DNA of 64,000 nucleotides from Rhizobiaceae bacterium (GTDB lineage Bacteria; Pseudomonadota; Alphaproteobacteria; Rhizobiales; Rhizobiaceae). The notes under the pieces were generated by a model. The model did not search any database. It was not told the DNA's origin and saw only the letters and a program-made list of their open reading frames with translations. Each line of letters starts with the position of its first letter. Position 1 is the first letter of the stretch. Shown in pieces: positions 17,277 to 26,808 of this stretch. A program made the position numbers and the translations under genes. Where the stretch lies: the NCBI GenBank assembly GCA_014238155.1, contig JABABQ010000032.1:108074-172073 (forward strand), written 5' to 3'.

Positions 17277-17993
17277 ATGCTTCTCATTGTTGGCCTGGGC
17301 AATCCAGGCCCGAAATACGAAAGACAACGTCATAACGTTGGATTCATGGCGGTGGATGAAATTCACCGCCACGAAGGCTTTCCCGCGTGGCGGCCAAAAT
17401 TCCAGGCGTTGATTTCAGAAGGTCAGATTGCCGGACAAAAGTGCCTGCTGGCCAAGCCAATTACTTTCATGAATGAATCCGGACGAGCCGTCGGCGAGAT
17501 CGCCCGCTTCTACAAGATTCCGCTTGCGGACGTGGTTGTTCTCTACGATGAACTCGATCTGGCGCCGGGAAAAGTGCGCATCAAGACCGGAGGTGGCGCT
17601 GGTGGCCACAACGGCATTCGTTCCATTGATGCCCATCTGGGCAAAGACTATCGACGAGTCCGCATCGGCATCGGTCATCCGGGTCAAAAAGACCGAGTTA
17701 GCGGTCATGTCCTCGGTGATTTTGCGAAGCCCGACACGATCTGGCGCGATCCGTTACTGGACGAAATAGGACGCAATGCCGATATGCTTGTCAAAGGTGA
17801 CGATGCCGGTTTTATGAATAGACTCGCCCTGCGCACGCAATCCAACGAGCCGCCCAGCGCTCGCGGACAATCATCTTCAAAAAAGAAAAGCCATATCCGG
17901 CAGGCCAACAAAAATACCCCTGTGGCAAATGTTCCAAAGACCGGTCCGATGGCTGATATGTTAAAAAAACTGTTCGGTGACAAAGACAGCTAA
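17277..17993 (+). CDS. pth: Peptidyl-tRNA hydrolase
   Basis: A 238-residue Pth that releases tRNA from prematurely dissociated peptidyl-tRNA. Catalytic features: N-terminal GLGNPGPKYERQRHNVGFMAVDEI with the catalytic His in RHNVG and the substrate-binding Asn, LAKPITFMNESGRAVGEI, and VLYDELDLAPGKVRIKTGGGAGGHNGIRSI. About 45 extra residues follow the core: a Ser/Lys/Pro-rich linker (SARGQSSSKKKSHIRQANKN) and a conserved alphaproteobacterial end, GPMADMLKKLFGDKDS. It lies between rplY and ychF in the same direction. Confidence 0.97.
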   Translation: MLLIVGLGNPGPKYERQRHNVGFMAVDEIHRHEGFPAWRPKFQALISEGQIAGQKCLLAKPITFMNESGRAVGEIARFYKIPLADVVVLYDELDLAPGKVRIKTGGGAGGHNGIRSIDAHLGKDYRRVRIGIGHPGQKDRVSGHVLGDFAKPDTIWRDPLLDEIGRNADMLVKGDDAGFMNRLALRTQSNEPPSARGQSSSKKKSHIRQANKNTPVANVPKTGPMADMLKKLFGDKDS

Positions 17994-18034
17994 TCGCGTC
18001 CTCCCGACATTAAAGAAAAGAAAAGAGCGTCGAA

Positions 18035-19138
18035 ATGGGTTTTAAATGCGGAATCGTGGGCCTGCCTAATGTTGGTAAATCCACTCTTTTCAACGCCTTG
18101 ACGCGTACGGCATCGGCTCAGGCTGCAAATTACCCGTTCTGTACCATCGAACCGAATACGGGCGAGGTTGCGGTGCCCGACACGCGGCTTGGGAAGGTCG
18201 CCGCAATTGCCAGTTCAAAGGAAGTTATCCCAACTCGCATATCATTTGTTGACATTGCCGGACTGGTCCGCGGCGCTTCCAAGGGCGAAGGGCTGGGCAA
18301 CCAGTTCCTTGCCAATATTCGCGAAGTTGATGCCGTCGTGCACGTCTTGCGTTGTTTTGAAAATGACGACATCACCCATGTCGAAGGCACGATCAATCCC
18401 ATTGCCGATGCCGAGACAATTGAAACAGAACTAATGCTGGCAGACCTCGACAGTCTTGAGCGCCGCATTGAACAGATACGCAAGCGGGCCACCGGCAAGG
18501 ACAAAGAAGCGATTATCATCCTGCCGATGATGGAGGCCTCTTTGAAGCTGTTGCAAAACGGCCAGCCGGTACGCGAATTGCTCGATGGCATCGCTGCTGA
18601 AGACCTGACCATTCTCAAGGGGTTGCAATTGCTAACCTCAAAGCCTGTTCTATATGTCTGTAATGTCAGCGAGGATGACGCGGCCTCCGGCAACGATATG
18701 TCGGCAAATGTTGCAACGATGGCAGCCGAACAGGGTGCTGGAACGGTGGTGATTTCCGCAGCAATTGAAGAAGAAATTGCCCAATTGCCAAACGACGAGC
18801 AGGGAGAGTTCCTGGAGATGAACGGTCTCACCGAGAGCGGCCTGTCGCGGCTTATTCGCGAGGGCTATGAACTGTTGTCGCTAATCACCTATTTTACCGC
18901 CGGACCGAAAGAAACCCGCGCCTGGACTGTCCATAAGGGCACAAAAGCGCCTGGGGCTGCTGGTGTGATTCATACCGATTTTGAACGTGGCTTTATTCGC
19001 GCGCAGACCATCGCCTACGATGATTACGTGACATTGGGCGGCGAAGTGCCTGCCAAGGAAGCGGGCAAAGCGCGCGACGAGGGCAAGGAATATGTGGTGC
19101 AGGATGGCGATGTGATGCTGTTCAAATTCAACACCTGA
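18035..19138 (+). CDS. ychF: YchF/OLA1 redox-regulated ATPase
   Basis: A 367-residue Obg-family P-loop protein that prefers ATP over GTP. G1 is GLPNVGKSTLFNALT, G2/G3 region is DIAGLVRGASKGEGLGNQFLANIREVDAVVHVLRCF, the NKxD equivalent is altered (YVCNVSEDDA), as in YchF proteins, and the C-terminal TGS domain runs from LITYFTAGPKETRAWTVHKGTKAPGAAGVIHTDFERGFIRAQTIAYDDYV. It associates with ribosomes and affects stress responses. Third gene of the rplY-pth-ychF group. Confidence 0.97.
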   Translation: MGFKCGIVGLPNVGKSTLFNALTRTASAQAANYPFCTIEPNTGEVAVPDTRLGKVAAIASSKEVIPTRISFVDIAGLVRGASKGEGLGNQFLANIREVDAVVHVLRCFENDDITHVEGTINPIADAETIETELMLADLDSLERRIEQIRKRATGKDKEAIIILPMMEASLKLLQNGQPVRELLDGIAAEDLTILKGLQLLTSKPVLYVCNVSEDDAASGNDMSANVATMAAEQGAGTVVISAAIEEEIAQLPNDEQGEFLEMNGLTESGLSRLIREGYELLSLITYFTAGPKETRAWTVHKGTKAPGAAGVIHTDFERGFIRAQTIAYDDYVTLGGEVPAKEAGKARDEGKEYVVQDGDVMLFKFNT

Positions 19139-19178
19139 CTGGAATTTCAGATTTTTCATTTGCTGCAACTGGAGAAGA

Positions 19179-19637
19179 TTGACCTTGCTGACATTTGAAG
19201 ATTTCACACTTGGGCGGATATTCGAACTGCCACCGTACACGATCACCGCTCAGGAGATCATCGAGTTTGCGCAGGAATTCGACCCGCAACCATTTCATCT
19301 CGATGGTAACTCTGAGCAAGCCATGCAGGTAGGCGGACTGATTGCCTCAGGCTGGCACACGTCGTCGATCTTGATGCGGATGATCTGTGAAGGCTATTTG
19401 CTGGACTCCCCGTCACAAGGCTCACCTGGCCTTGAAGAAGTGCGATGGCTGAATGTGGTGCGGCCAGCAGATACCCTGTCTGCAACCGCGGAAGTAACGG
19501 CCAGCAGAGTGTCTAGATCCAACCCGGCCATTGGCATCGTCTCATTTGTCTACAAGATGCAGAACCAGCACGGGGAAGATGTCATGAGAACCAAGGGGGT
19601 TGGCATGTTCAAGACTTTTGCAGGTGCCAGATCATGA
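19179..19637 (+). CDS. MaoC-family hot-dog hydratase, first of a tandem pair
   Basis: A 152-residue MaoC-like (R)-specific enoyl-CoA hydratase-type protein. The hydratase-2 motif is ITAQEIIEFAQEFDPQPFHLDGNSEQAMQVGGLIASGWHTSSILMR, which holds the Asp/His pair (FDPQPFH). The start is a TTG preceded by GGAG; a second TTG six bases further is equally possible. It overlaps the next gene by four bases (ATGA), and the two similar proteins may form a heterodimer, as tandem MaoC hydratases often do. Substrate unknown. Confidence 0.88.
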   Translation: MTLLTFEDFTLGRIFELPPYTITAQEIIEFAQEFDPQPFHLDGNSEQAMQVGGLIASGWHTSSILMRMICEGYLLDSPSQGSPGLEEVRWLNVVRPADTLSATAEVTASRVSRSNPAIGIVSFVYKMQNQHGEDVMRTKGVGMFKTFAGARS

Positions 19638-20113
19638 GTAAAACACCAATCTACAAGTTACTGAAAACCAACATGCAGCTGGAACTGGGCCACCATACCT
19701 TTGAAACCGAAGAAATATTGCGCTTTGCCAACAAGTTTGACCCGCAAGTTTTTCACGTCAGCGAGGAAGGTGCAAAGGACAGTATTTTTGGGCGCCTGTG
19801 CGCTTCCGGTTGGCATACTGGTTCTGTCTGGATGCGGCACAATATTGACAATTTTAAAGAAGAATTGCTGCGACTTACTGACTATCAGGGTACCGAGCCG
19901 GTGATTGGCCCTTCCCCCGGTCTGAGGGACTTGCGGTGGCTTGCTCCGGTCTATCCCGGCGACACGATTAGTTTCTATTCAAACATCAGCGACAAGCGCA
20001 CCAGCGCCCGACGACCCGGTTGGGGAATATTGATGGTAAATTCTTATGGTACAAATCAGGATGGAATTCAGGTTTTGTCGATGGATGGAGCAGTGAGTAT
20101 CAGACTGGATTGA
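19634..20113 (+). CDS. MaoC-family hot-dog hydratase, second of a tandem pair
   Basis: A 159-residue paralogue of the preceding gene. The catalytic-type block is FETEEILRFANKFDPQVFHVSEEGAKDSIFGRLCASGWHTGSVWMR, with the Asp and His kept, so both partners look competent. The C-terminal part GPSPGLRDLRWLAPVYPGDTISFYSNISDKR parallels the first copy. It starts inside the stop region of the first gene, which implies coupled translation. It converges on apt. Role in fatty acid or carboxylic acid metabolism is inference. Confidence 0.88.
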   Translation: MSKTPIYKLLKTNMQLELGHHTFETEEILRFANKFDPQVFHVSEEGAKDSIFGRLCASGWHTGSVWMRHNIDNFKEELLRLTDYQGTEPVIGPSPGLRDLRWLAPVYPGDTISFYSNISDKRTSARRPGWGILMVNSYGTNQDGIQVLSMDGAVSIRLD

Positions 20114-20162
20114 CAAAGATCGTGAAGTCCGGTTTTGCTTAAATCTGATCTGCTCGGAGCCC

Positions 20163-20708
20163 TTAGTCTCCCTCAAATTCAATCAATGTACGCACAGGAA
20201 CCCCCAGGGATTCAATTTTCTTTCGACCACCGAGATCGGGCAAGTCGATCACAAAACAGGCGGCGACGACTTCAGCACCCATTTCCTTCAGCAACTTTAC
20301 CGCGGCTTCGGCTGTGCCCCCCGTGGCGATTAAATCATCGACCAGCAAGACTTTGTCACCGGGCCGCACTGCATCGCGGTGCATTTCCATCTCGTCGACC
20401 CCATATTCCAGACTGTAGGCAACTGAGACCTTTTCGCCGGGCAGTTTTCCCTTTTTGCGGATCGGCACAAAGCCGGACGTTAGCTGATGTGCAATCGCTC
20501 CACCCAAAATGAACCCACGCGCCTCAATCCCGGCGATCTGGTCCAAACCAATTCCAACATACGGGTGCACCAGCGCATCAACTGCACGGCGGAACGCTCT
20601 GGCGTTTTGCAACAATGTGCTGATATCGCGAAATACGACGCCGGGTTTTGGATAATCTTCGATAGCCCTAATGGCGATATTGAGTTCCTCTGTCAGAGAT
20701 TCTTCCAT
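20163..20708 (-). CDS. apt: Adenine phosphoribosyltransferase
   Basis: A 181-residue purine salvage enzyme (adenine + PRPP to AMP). Motifs: [40 protein letters not shown], and the PRPP-binding loop [22 protein letters not shown]. The length is standard. It lies downstream of petC in the same direction, but a strong terminator separates the two, so it probably has its own promoter in the 90-base gap or depends on read-through. Confidence 0.97.
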   Translation of the reverse strand: MEESLTEELNIAIRAIEDYPKPGVVFRDISTLLQNARAFRRAVDALVHPYVGIGLDQIAGIEARGFILGGAIAHQLTSGFVPIRKKGKLPGEKVSVAYSLEYGVDEMEMHRDAVRPGDKVLLVDDLIATGGTAEAAVKLLKEMGAEVVAACFVIDLPDLGGRKKIESLGVPVRTLIEFEGD

Positions 20709-20747
20709 AACGATATTCCAATCAATTTCAGGGCTATAAATTCAACA

Positions 20748-20778
20748 AAAAAGGCTCCGGAACGGAATTCCAGAGCCC
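20748..20778 (-). terminator. Rho-independent terminator of petABC
   Basis: On the minus strand GGCTCTGGAA (20769-20778) pairs with TTCCGGAGCC (20754-20763), nine Watson-Crick pairs and one G-U, with a five-base loop, followed by a six-T run. It lies 23 bases after the petC stop. Confidence 0.85.
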
Positions 20779-20801
20779 TAATTCAGAATTCCGTTAAATG
20801 C

Positions 20802-21677
20802 CTAATGGGCAACGTCTGACCAGATTTTCTTCTTGGTGAAGTAAAGCAGACCAGCAAAAATTATCAGGAACAGGATCACGATAAACCCACGTTGCTTGCG
20901 CTGGTTCAGATTCGGATCGGCTGCCCAGGTCAAAAATGCGGAAATATCACGAGCCTGCTGTTCAACGGTCGACTTGGTGCCATCGTCAAACTCGACAATA
21001 TCTTCCGACAATGGGTTCGCCATCGCCAATGCGGAGCCGGCAACGAAATATGGATTGTAGTGCAATCCATCCTGCACCGTCGTGCCTTCCGGTGCGTCCT
21101 GATAACCCGTCAGCAATGAATAAATATAGTCAGCACCGTTTTCAGCATACATTGTGAAGATATCGAAGATAAAGGTTGGAAAACCGCGCTCAGGAGCACG
21201 TGCCTTGGCCAGCAGCGACATGTCGGGTGGCAATGCACCGTTGTTGGCCGAAGTTGCTTCCTTGTCGTTGGCATAAGGGCCTTTGAAGCGATCGTTAGGA
21301 AGCGCCGGGCGTTCAAACATTTCGCCGTCATTATTTGGCCCGTCGGTTACTTCATACTCTGCTGCGTAATTTTTGATCTGTTGCTCGCTATATCCCAGGG
21401 CCGACAGATTGCGATAGGACAACAAATTCATTGAATGACATGCAGCACAAACTTCGGTGTAGATTTTCAAACCACGTTGCAATTGGGCCTTGTCATAATG
21501 ACCGAATGGGCCAGCAAAGCTCCAGCTTTGTTCAACTGGCTTCTTCAAAGGATAGTGCGGTGTACCGCCCTCTTCTTCAGCAGCGCCTGTGGCAAATGTC
21601 GAGCCAGCTAAAGCCAGGCTTGATGCCACGATGACAGCAGATAATTTGGAGGTGAGTTTTGTGAAGACCGTCTTCAT
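20802..21677 (-). CDS. petC: Cytochrome c1 of the bc1 complex
   Basis: A 291-residue c-type cytochrome subunit of complex III, periplasmic with a C-terminal anchor. Signal peptide at residues 1-30 (VIVASSLALAGSTFATGA). Heme c is attached through CAACH in YTEVCAACHSMNLLSYRNL; the sixth ligand Met is probably in PYFVAGSALAMANPL. The single anchor is GFIVILFLIIFAGLLYFTKKKIW. It carries electrons from the Rieske cluster to cytochrome c. Last gene of petABC, 87 bases after petB. Confidence 0.97.
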   Translation of the reverse strand: MKTVFTKLTSKLSAVIVASSLALAGSTFATGAAEEEGGTPHYPLKKPVEQSWSFAGPFGHYDKAQLQRGLKIYTEVCAACHSMNLLSYRNLSALGYSEQQIKNYAAEYEVTDGPNNDGEMFERPALPNDRFKGPYANDKEATSANNGALPPDMSLLAKARAPERGFPTFIFDIFTMYAENGADYIYSLLTGYQDAPEGTTVQDGLHYNPYFVAGSALAMANPLSEDIVEFDDGTKSTVEQQARDISAFLTWAADPNLNQRKQRGFIVILFLIIFAGLLYFTKKKIWSDVAH

Positions 21678-21764
21678 TTTTGTTTCTTTCTTTACCGGTT
21701 GCCCGTTTGGCTACCTGAAACTGGTTGAACACCGCAGCAGAGGCTGCGGTGTTGCGTTAGATGT

Positions 21765-23063
21765 CTAGCTCTGTGCCTGAGATTCAGCTGCATCACCGCC
21801 GGATTGCGCCAATACCGCATCAGCAATGCTGGCTGGTCGCGGCAATGGTTTTTCAAACCAGCCGAGCAGCGGCATTATGACGATGAAGTGTAGGAAGTAC
21901 CAAAAGGTGGACGCTTTCATCAGTGGGATCCAGATACCCTCAGCAGGCCGGGAACCAAGATATCCCAGGAACACCGCGTTAATTGCAAACAGCCAGAAGA
22001 AAATTTTGAAAGTCGGGCGATAATTCGCTGACTTAACATCTGATGTGTCAAGCCACGGCACGAAGAACAAGACTGCAATTGCTCCGAACATCGCCAGAAC
22101 ACCACCGAGTTTGGAATCAATCAATACGATGTCGGTGAATGGAATGCCGATATTGAAGTCGATGGCCCGCAGGACCGCGTAGAACGGCAGGAAATACCAT
22201 TCGGGAACAATGTGTGCCGGTGTCTTTAACGGGTCTGCCACGATGTAGTTGTCGGCATGTCCCAGATAGTCTGGCAGGAAGAAGACGAAATAACACATGA
22301 TGATCATAAATACGACCATGGCAAACGCGTCCTTGACGGTTGCATATGGCGTGAACGGGATCACATCTTGCTTAGATTTAACTTCGACGCCCGTGGGGTT
22401 GGTCTGGCCGGTGACGTGAAGCGCCCACACATGAAGGATGACAACGCCTGCAATCATAAATGGCAAAAGGTAATGCAGGGAGAAAAACCGGTTCAGCGTC
22501 GCATTGCCAACGGCAAATCCTCCCAGCAGAAACTCTCGTACGGTCTCACCAACCAGCGGAATGGCGGAGAAGAAGTTGGTGATCACCTGGGCACCCCAGT
22601 AGGACATCTGACCCCAGGGTAGCACATACCCCATAAATGACGTGGCCATCATGAGCAGGTAGATTACGACCCCCAAAATCCACAAGACTTCGCGGGGCGC
22701 CTTGTAGGAGCCATAATAAAGCCCGCGAAAAATATGGATATAAACTGCAACAAAGAACATCGAGGAACCTACGGCATGCCAGCTTTGTATTGTGTTGCCG
22801 TAACTGACATCACGACGCAGCAGATGCACACTGTCGAATGCCATCGTCGATTCCGGAGTGTAGTGCATGGCAATTACAATGCCGGTAACAATCTGGGACA
22901 CCAGCATTACCATCAAGATGCCGCCAAATGTGTACCAGTTGTTCAGATTGCGTGGCACAGGGAAGGAAACAAAACTGTCATGGACAAGACGCACAATCGG
23001 CAGCCGCGCATCCATGAACTTGCCGAAACCGGTGGTCGGATTGTAGGTGGAATGACCGCTCAT
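21765..23063 (-). CDS. petB: Cytochrome b of the bc1 complex
   Basis: A 432-residue membrane subunit with eight helices, binding hemes bL and bH. His ligands are seen in [27 protein letters not shown] and in [23 protein letters not shown]; the Qo-site PEWY motif is in [18 protein letters not shown]. Oxidises ubiquinol at the periplasmic side and reduces quinone at the cytoplasmic side. It starts three bases after petA stops. Length is normal for bacterial cytochrome b. Confidence 0.98.
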   Translation of the reverse strand: MSGHSTYNPTTGFGKFMDARLPIVRLVHDSFVSFPVPRNLNNWYTFGGILMVMLVSQIVTGIVIAMHYTPESTMAFDSVHLLRRDVSYGNTIQSWHAVGSSMFFVAVYIHIFRGLYYGSYKAPREVLWILGVVIYLLMMATSFMGYVLPWGQMSYWGAQVITNFFSAIPLVGETVREFLLGGFAVGNATLNRFFSLHYLLPFMIAGVVILHVWALHVTGQTNPTGVEVKSKQDVIPFTPYATVKDAFAMVVFMIIMCYFVFFLPDYLGHADNYIVADPLKTPAHIVPEWYFLPFYAVLRAIDFNIGIPFTDIVLIDSKLGGVLAMFGAIAVLFFVPWLDTSDVKSANYRPTFKIFFWLFAINAVFLGYLGSRPAEGIWIPLMKASTFWYFLHFIVIMPLLGWFEKPLPRPASIADAVLAQSGGDAAESQAQS

Positions 23064-23066
23064 AAT

Positions 23067-23621
23067 TTAGGCTCCTGCTTTTTCTTGGCCGATGACCAGT
23101 TTTTCTTCGCTCGCGAAGACAAATGGTGGCAGCGGAAGGTTGGTAGGTGCAGGACCTTTCATTACCCTTCCGGTCACATCAAATTTTGATCCGTGACAGG
23201 GGCATAGCCACCCTTCAAGCCCAGTATCAACCTTGGTCGGAACGCAACCCAGATGGGTGCAGTTAGCACCAACAATGGCCCATTCTTCTGCAGCACCTTC
23301 GGCGGCTGCAATGCGGCTGTCTGCGGCTGCGAAATCACGGAAATCGGACTCCGGGGCATTTTTGGCAGAAGCAACTTCATCTTCCGTCAAATGACGAATG
23401 AAATAAGGCTTGCCGCGCCATATTACTGTGATCAGCATGCCAGGCTCGACCGCCGAGATATCAATCTCGACCGGCCCACCAGCTGCTTTTTCCCGCTCAT
23501 TGGGCCCCATCTGGCTAACCAGTGGCCAGGCCACGCCGCCAACAGCAACTGCACCGGCAGCACCGGTTGCAATGTAAAGAAAATCGCGGCGGGTTGCGTC
23601 GCTCGCGTGTGCTTCACTCAT
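23067..23621 (-). CDS. petA: Rieske iron-sulfur subunit of the bc1 complex
   Basis: A 184-residue 2Fe-2S subunit. Tat-type twin-arginine signal near the N-terminus (TRRDFLYIATGAAGAVAVGGVAWPLV), which also serves as the membrane anchor. Cluster ligands are in CTHLGCVP and CPCHGSKFD. The ATG at 23621 (MSEAHASD) follows GGAGAGG; the frame stays open 119 codons upstream but that part has no Rieske features. First gene of petABC. The 256 bases between it and the hpaD-like gene should hold the bc1 promoter; I see no convincing consensus there. Confidence 0.97.
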   Translation of the reverse strand: MSEAHASDATRRDFLYIATGAAGAVAVGGVAWPLVSQMGPNEREKAAGGPVEIDISAVEPGMLITVIWRGKPYFIRHLTEDEVASAKNAPESDFRDFAAADSRIAAAEGAAEEWAIVGANCTHLGCVPTKVDTGLEGWLCPCHGSKFDVTGRVMKGPAPTNLPLPPFVFASEEKLVIGQEKAGA

Positions 23622-23877
23622 GGAGTTATCCTCTCCGGTATTACATTCTTTGGCAGACTGTTGCTCTGTGCCGCACCGGCATACAGACAAGCGCGCGCCA
23701 CGGCACGCCCCACAACATACTGCCCTGCGTCTCTGTATTCCGTATCGGACCATTTTGTCCAGTTGTAACGGGGTAGGAAACCCAACTTGTCGCAAGATTT
23801 TTTGCCTGTTGCGGCGCGAAGCGCCTGTCAATGGCCAATTTGTCCCCAAATCAGCCAGAACATGGGAAAAATATCTG

Positions 23878-24858
23878 TTATGGCGCGACGATGGGCTGAG
23901 CCTTAAGACTCGGTTCTGAGACGGCAATACCTTCAAATATACTGCCTTCCTCAAACCAGGACTTGGGGGCCGGAGCACCCCATAAAGTCTGGCGCTGCGG
24001 ATCCTTCAAATCCCAGTGAATTGGCTCATGATCGGGATCGATTGTCTGGTAATCTGAGCAATATATTTCGATGCGGTGATTGTCGGGGTCACGGATATAT
24101 AGAAAAAACGCATTGGAAATGCCGTGGCGGCCCGGACCGCGTTCAATATTGCCGACATAGCCCGTGGTCGCCATCAGATCGAGCAGGTCGAGGATTGCCA
24201 GCGGGTGCGGCACCCAAAAGGCCACATGATGCAGGCGCGGACCAAATCCATTGGTGAATGCCTGATCGTGGACACCTCCCTTGCGATGCAACCAAGAGGC
24301 CCATAGTGCTCCGGTTTCGGCATCCGACGTGTATTCAGTCGTTCTGAATCCCATTTTGTGGTAAAATGCCGTGGCTTCATCAACATTGGTCGAGAAGCAA
24401 TTGAAGTGATCAATGCGCAGCGGTTTGACGCCTTTATACTGCGCATATTGTTGGTGGATTGGTGGCAAACGATCCATCTCATAATGCAATTCGATCGGCA
24501 TGCCGGCATTATCAGATGTCCGCAGGGTGCGCCCCTGATGGGCCCGTTCCACCCAGGCGACATCACGCCCCTGCCCGCTGAACCAGTCATGGGCCTTGTC
24601 GAGTTCTTCCTCCGCCCAGACACGATAGCCCATGGCAGCAATGCTGGCTGTTTCTGACTGGACAAGTACCACACAGTGATGGCAGCGCTCTTCCATGCCA
24701 CGCATATAAAGTCGCTCGGCGGTCTCATCGGTAACTGCCAGGCCAAGAATGTCACTGTAAAATTTTATCGATGCCGCCATATCTGTCACGTTCATTTCAA
24801 TATGACTGATGCGCAGAATGTTGAACGGCGGGTCTAGTACAACTGGAGGCAGGGTCAT
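23878..24858 (-). CDS. hpaD: 3,4-dihydroxyphenylacetate 2,3-dioxygenase (extradiol, VOC fold)
   Basis: A 326-residue type I extradiol dioxygenase with two VOC modules. The metal triad is H151 in LRIDHFNC, H210 or H211 in RLHHVAFW, and E264 in NHRIEIY, in the spacing of the Brevibacterium homoprotocatechuate 2,3-dioxygenase. It opens the ring of homoprotocatechuate to 5-carboxymethyl-2-hydroxymuconate semialdehyde. The order hpaF-hpaE-hpaD on one transcript, with hpaE ending two bases before this gene, supports that substrate. It is the VOC-type HpaD, not the LigB-type enzyme found in E. coli W. Confidence 0.88.
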   Translation of the reverse strand: MTLPPVVLDPPFNILRISHIEMNVTDMAASIKFYSDILGLAVTDETAERLYMRGMEERCHHCVVLVQSETASIAAMGYRVWAEEELDKAHDWFSGQGRDVAWVERAHQGRTLRTSDNAGMPIELHYEMDRLPPIHQQYAQYKGVKPLRIDHFNCFSTNVDEATAFYHKMGFRTTEYTSDAETGALWASWLHRKGGVHDQAFTNGFGPRLHHVAFWVPHPLAILDLLDLMATTGYVGNIERGPGRHGISNAFFLYIRDPDNHRIEIYCSDYQTIDPDHEPIHWDLKDPQRQTLWGAPAPKSWFEEGSIFEGIAVSEPSLKAQPIVAP

Positions 24859-24860
24859 AT

Positions 24861-26366
24861 CTATACTCCCAACTTGGTGATCTTGTGCTCGCCCAATGCG
24901 ATGGCGATGTTTTTGGTTTCCATATAAAAGTCAAACGACCAGTCGCCGCCGTCGCGGCCAATGCCGGAGGCCTTTGTACCACCAAACGGCGTTGGCAGAT
25001 GACGGACATTTTCCGAGTTGACCCAAATCATGCCGGCATCAAGTCCCTCGCTGAAGCGCAGTGCACGGGTCACGTCATTTGTCCACACATAGCCAGCCAG
25101 TCCGTAGGCTACCGAATTGGCGATCTCCAGTGCTTCATTTTCGTCGCCAAATTTCATTGCCGTCAGCACTGGTCCAAAAATTTCTTCCTGGGCAATCCGC
25201 ATATCCTGAGTGGCATCAGCGTACAGCGTAGGATTGATGAAATATCCAGCAGACTCTCCGGCCTCTCCGCGAACCGCAATGCGCGCGCCGTCGTCTTTTG
25301 CGACATCGAGATAAGACGTCACTTTGGCCAGATGGCGCGGATGGATGAGCGGCCCAATTTCCGTTGCCGGATCAAGCGGATGGCCAACTTTGAGCTTTTG
25401 CACCCGAGCTTCGAGCGCGGCTACGAAGCGGTCGTAGATGCCTGCCTGAATCAGCACCCTTGAAGAAGAAGTGCAGCGCTCTCCATTCAGCGAATAGATC
25501 ATGAATATTGCGGCATCCAGCGCTCGGTCAAAATTGGCGTCATCAAACACCACAACCGGGTTTTTACCACCCAGTTCAAAGTGCACCCGTTTCAGCGTTT
25601 CCGACCCCTGCCGCATGATCGCAGAACCGGTTGAGCTTTCGCCGACAAATGCAACGGCCTTGATCCTTGGATGTTCGGTGAGAGCTTTTCCAGCTTCTTC
25701 ACCCATGCCGTTGACCATGTTCCACACGCCTTTCGGTAAACCTGCTCCTTCGGCAATCTCTATCAGCAAACGGGCAGTCAGCGGCGACCATTCGGCAGGT
25801 TTGTGGACAACGGTGCAGCCTGCTGCGAGTGCTGGCGCAATCTTCCACGTCGACAACATGAAAGGAGTATTCCAGGGGGTGATCACTCCGACTGGCCCAA
25901 TGGGAGCGCGGGTGGTGATGTTCATATGATCGGGAGTAGGCAGCGTTTGGCCGTCCCGAGCAGCTTCAGCCCGATCGGCAAAGTAGCGAAAGTTAGCAGC
26001 ACCGCGCAAAGCCGCTTTTGACATGAATCGTATGGCCTGCCCAGTATCCCAGCTTTCAACCAGTGCAATCTCGTCAGCTCGTGCAACAATTGCATCAGCA
26101 ACGGCGTGGAGAACTTTCTTGCGCTGTTTACCCGACATGTCGCGCCATGCAGGGAATGCGGCATGAGCGGCCTTGGCAGCCGCGTCTATATCCGCGGCAG
26201 AGCCTTCGGCGACATCACAAATGACGCTGTCATCCACCGGTGAGCGACTCTCCATTGTCTTTTTGGAGATCACGTCTTCGCCATTAATGCGATGCGGCAG
26301 GACCTTGCCCTCAAACTGTTTCAGATGACCGGCAAGTCGATCTAGATTGGATTGCAGCTCAGACAT
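24861..26366 (-). CDS. hpaE: 5-carboxymethyl-2-hydroxymuconate semialdehyde dehydrogenase
   Basis: A 501-residue NAD-dependent aldehyde dehydrogenase. Catalytic C298 in NGERCTSSSR and general base E264 in VHFELGGKNPV; NAD-binding GESSTGSAIMRQG and HKPAEWSP. It oxidises the ring-cleavage product of HpaD. Its ATG shares one base with the hpaF stop (TAATG), so translation is coupled, and hpaD follows at two bases. The general ALDH assignment is certain; the specific substrate rests on the HpaF and HpaD neighbours. Confidence 0.9.
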   Translation of the reverse strand: MSELQSNLDRLAGHLKQFEGKVLPHRINGEDVISKKTMESRSPVDDSVICDVAEGSAADIDAAAKAAHAAFPAWRDMSGKQRKKVLHAVADAIVARADEIALVESWDTGQAIRFMSKAALRGAANFRYFADRAEAARDGQTLPTPDHMNITTRAPIGPVGVITPWNTPFMLSTWKIAPALAAGCTVVHKPAEWSPLTARLLIEIAEGAGLPKGVWNMVNGMGEEAGKALTEHPRIKAVAFVGESSTGSAIMRQGSETLKRVHFELGGKNPVVVFDDANFDRALDAAIFMIYSLNGERCTSSSRVLIQAGIYDRFVAALEARVQKLKVGHPLDPATEIGPLIHPRHLAKVTSYLDVAKDDGARIAVRGEAGESAGYFINPTLYADATQDMRIAQEEIFGPVLTAMKFGDENEALEIANSVAYGLAGYVWTNDVTRALRFSEGLDAGMIWVNSENVRHLPTPFGGTKASGIGRDGGDWSFDFYMETKNIAIALGEHKITKLGV

Positions 26367-26758
26367 TAATTTGCTTCCCTTTTCAAACGTGCTGCCAGAC
26401 CATTGCGTTTGTAAGACATGTCCGGATCATTGATTTCGATGTCGACAGAGACGGCCATATAGCCCTGCTCTATGGTATCTGCGAATGTGTTGCACAACAG
26501 GTCAAATACAACCTGCCCACCCATTTGGCGGGTTTCCAAGACCCGACCGGCACCAATACGCATGATGACCGCAATAAAGGCGTTGTCGGGATGCTCGTCC
26601 GCGACAGAATAGGTGTCGATCGGGTGCATACGTACGCGCACACCTGCCAGCGGGAAAATACCCGTTGCAACCACAACATTGCTTAGACGTCGGGCTAGGG
26701 CAGCCATGTCATGCTGGTCAGACAGATTTGCAGAATGTTCGACGATGAGATGGGGCAT
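26366..26758 (-). CDS. hpaF: 5-carboxymethyl-2-hydroxymuconate delta-isomerase
   Basis: A 130-residue CHMI-family (tautomerase superfamily) protein. The N-terminal Pro after Met (MPHLIVEHSANL) is the catalytic base of the superfamily; the core VRVRMHPIDTYSVADEHPDNAFIAVIMRIGAGR follows the CHMI pattern. It isomerises 5-carboxymethyl-2-hydroxymuconate in homoprotocatechuate breakdown. AAGGAG lies before the ATG. First gene of the hpaFED operon; the decarboxylase, hydratase and aldolase genes of the pathway are not in this window. Confidence 0.9.
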   Translation of the reverse strand: MPHLIVEHSANLSDQHDMAALARRLSNVVVATGIFPLAGVRVRMHPIDTYSVADEHPDNAFIAVIMRIGAGRVLETRQMGGQVVFDLLCNTFADTIEQGYMAVSVDIEINDPDMSYKRNGLAARLKREAN

Positions 26759-26779
26759 AGAAACTCCTTGTTGAGAGAA

Positions 26780-26808
26780 ATATTATTAACATGTTAAGTA
26801 ATATGCAA
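26780..26808 (-). promoter_or_regulatory. hpaFED promoter with palindromic operator in the spacer
   Basis: On the minus strand -35 TTGCAT (26803-26808) and -10 TAATAT (26780-26785) are 17 bases apart. The spacer contains the perfect palindrome TTAACATGTTAA (26786-26797), directly beside the -10. Such a placement suits a MarR-type repressor like HpaR, but no hpaR gene is adjacent. Predicted transcript start is near 26773, just before the hpaF ribosome site. Confidence 0.6.

Noticed and set aside
23622..23978. Rieske reading frame extended 119 codons upstream
   Set aside because: The extension has no Rieske or signal features, overlaps the hpaD-like gene, and the ATG at 23621 has a strong GGAGAGG site.
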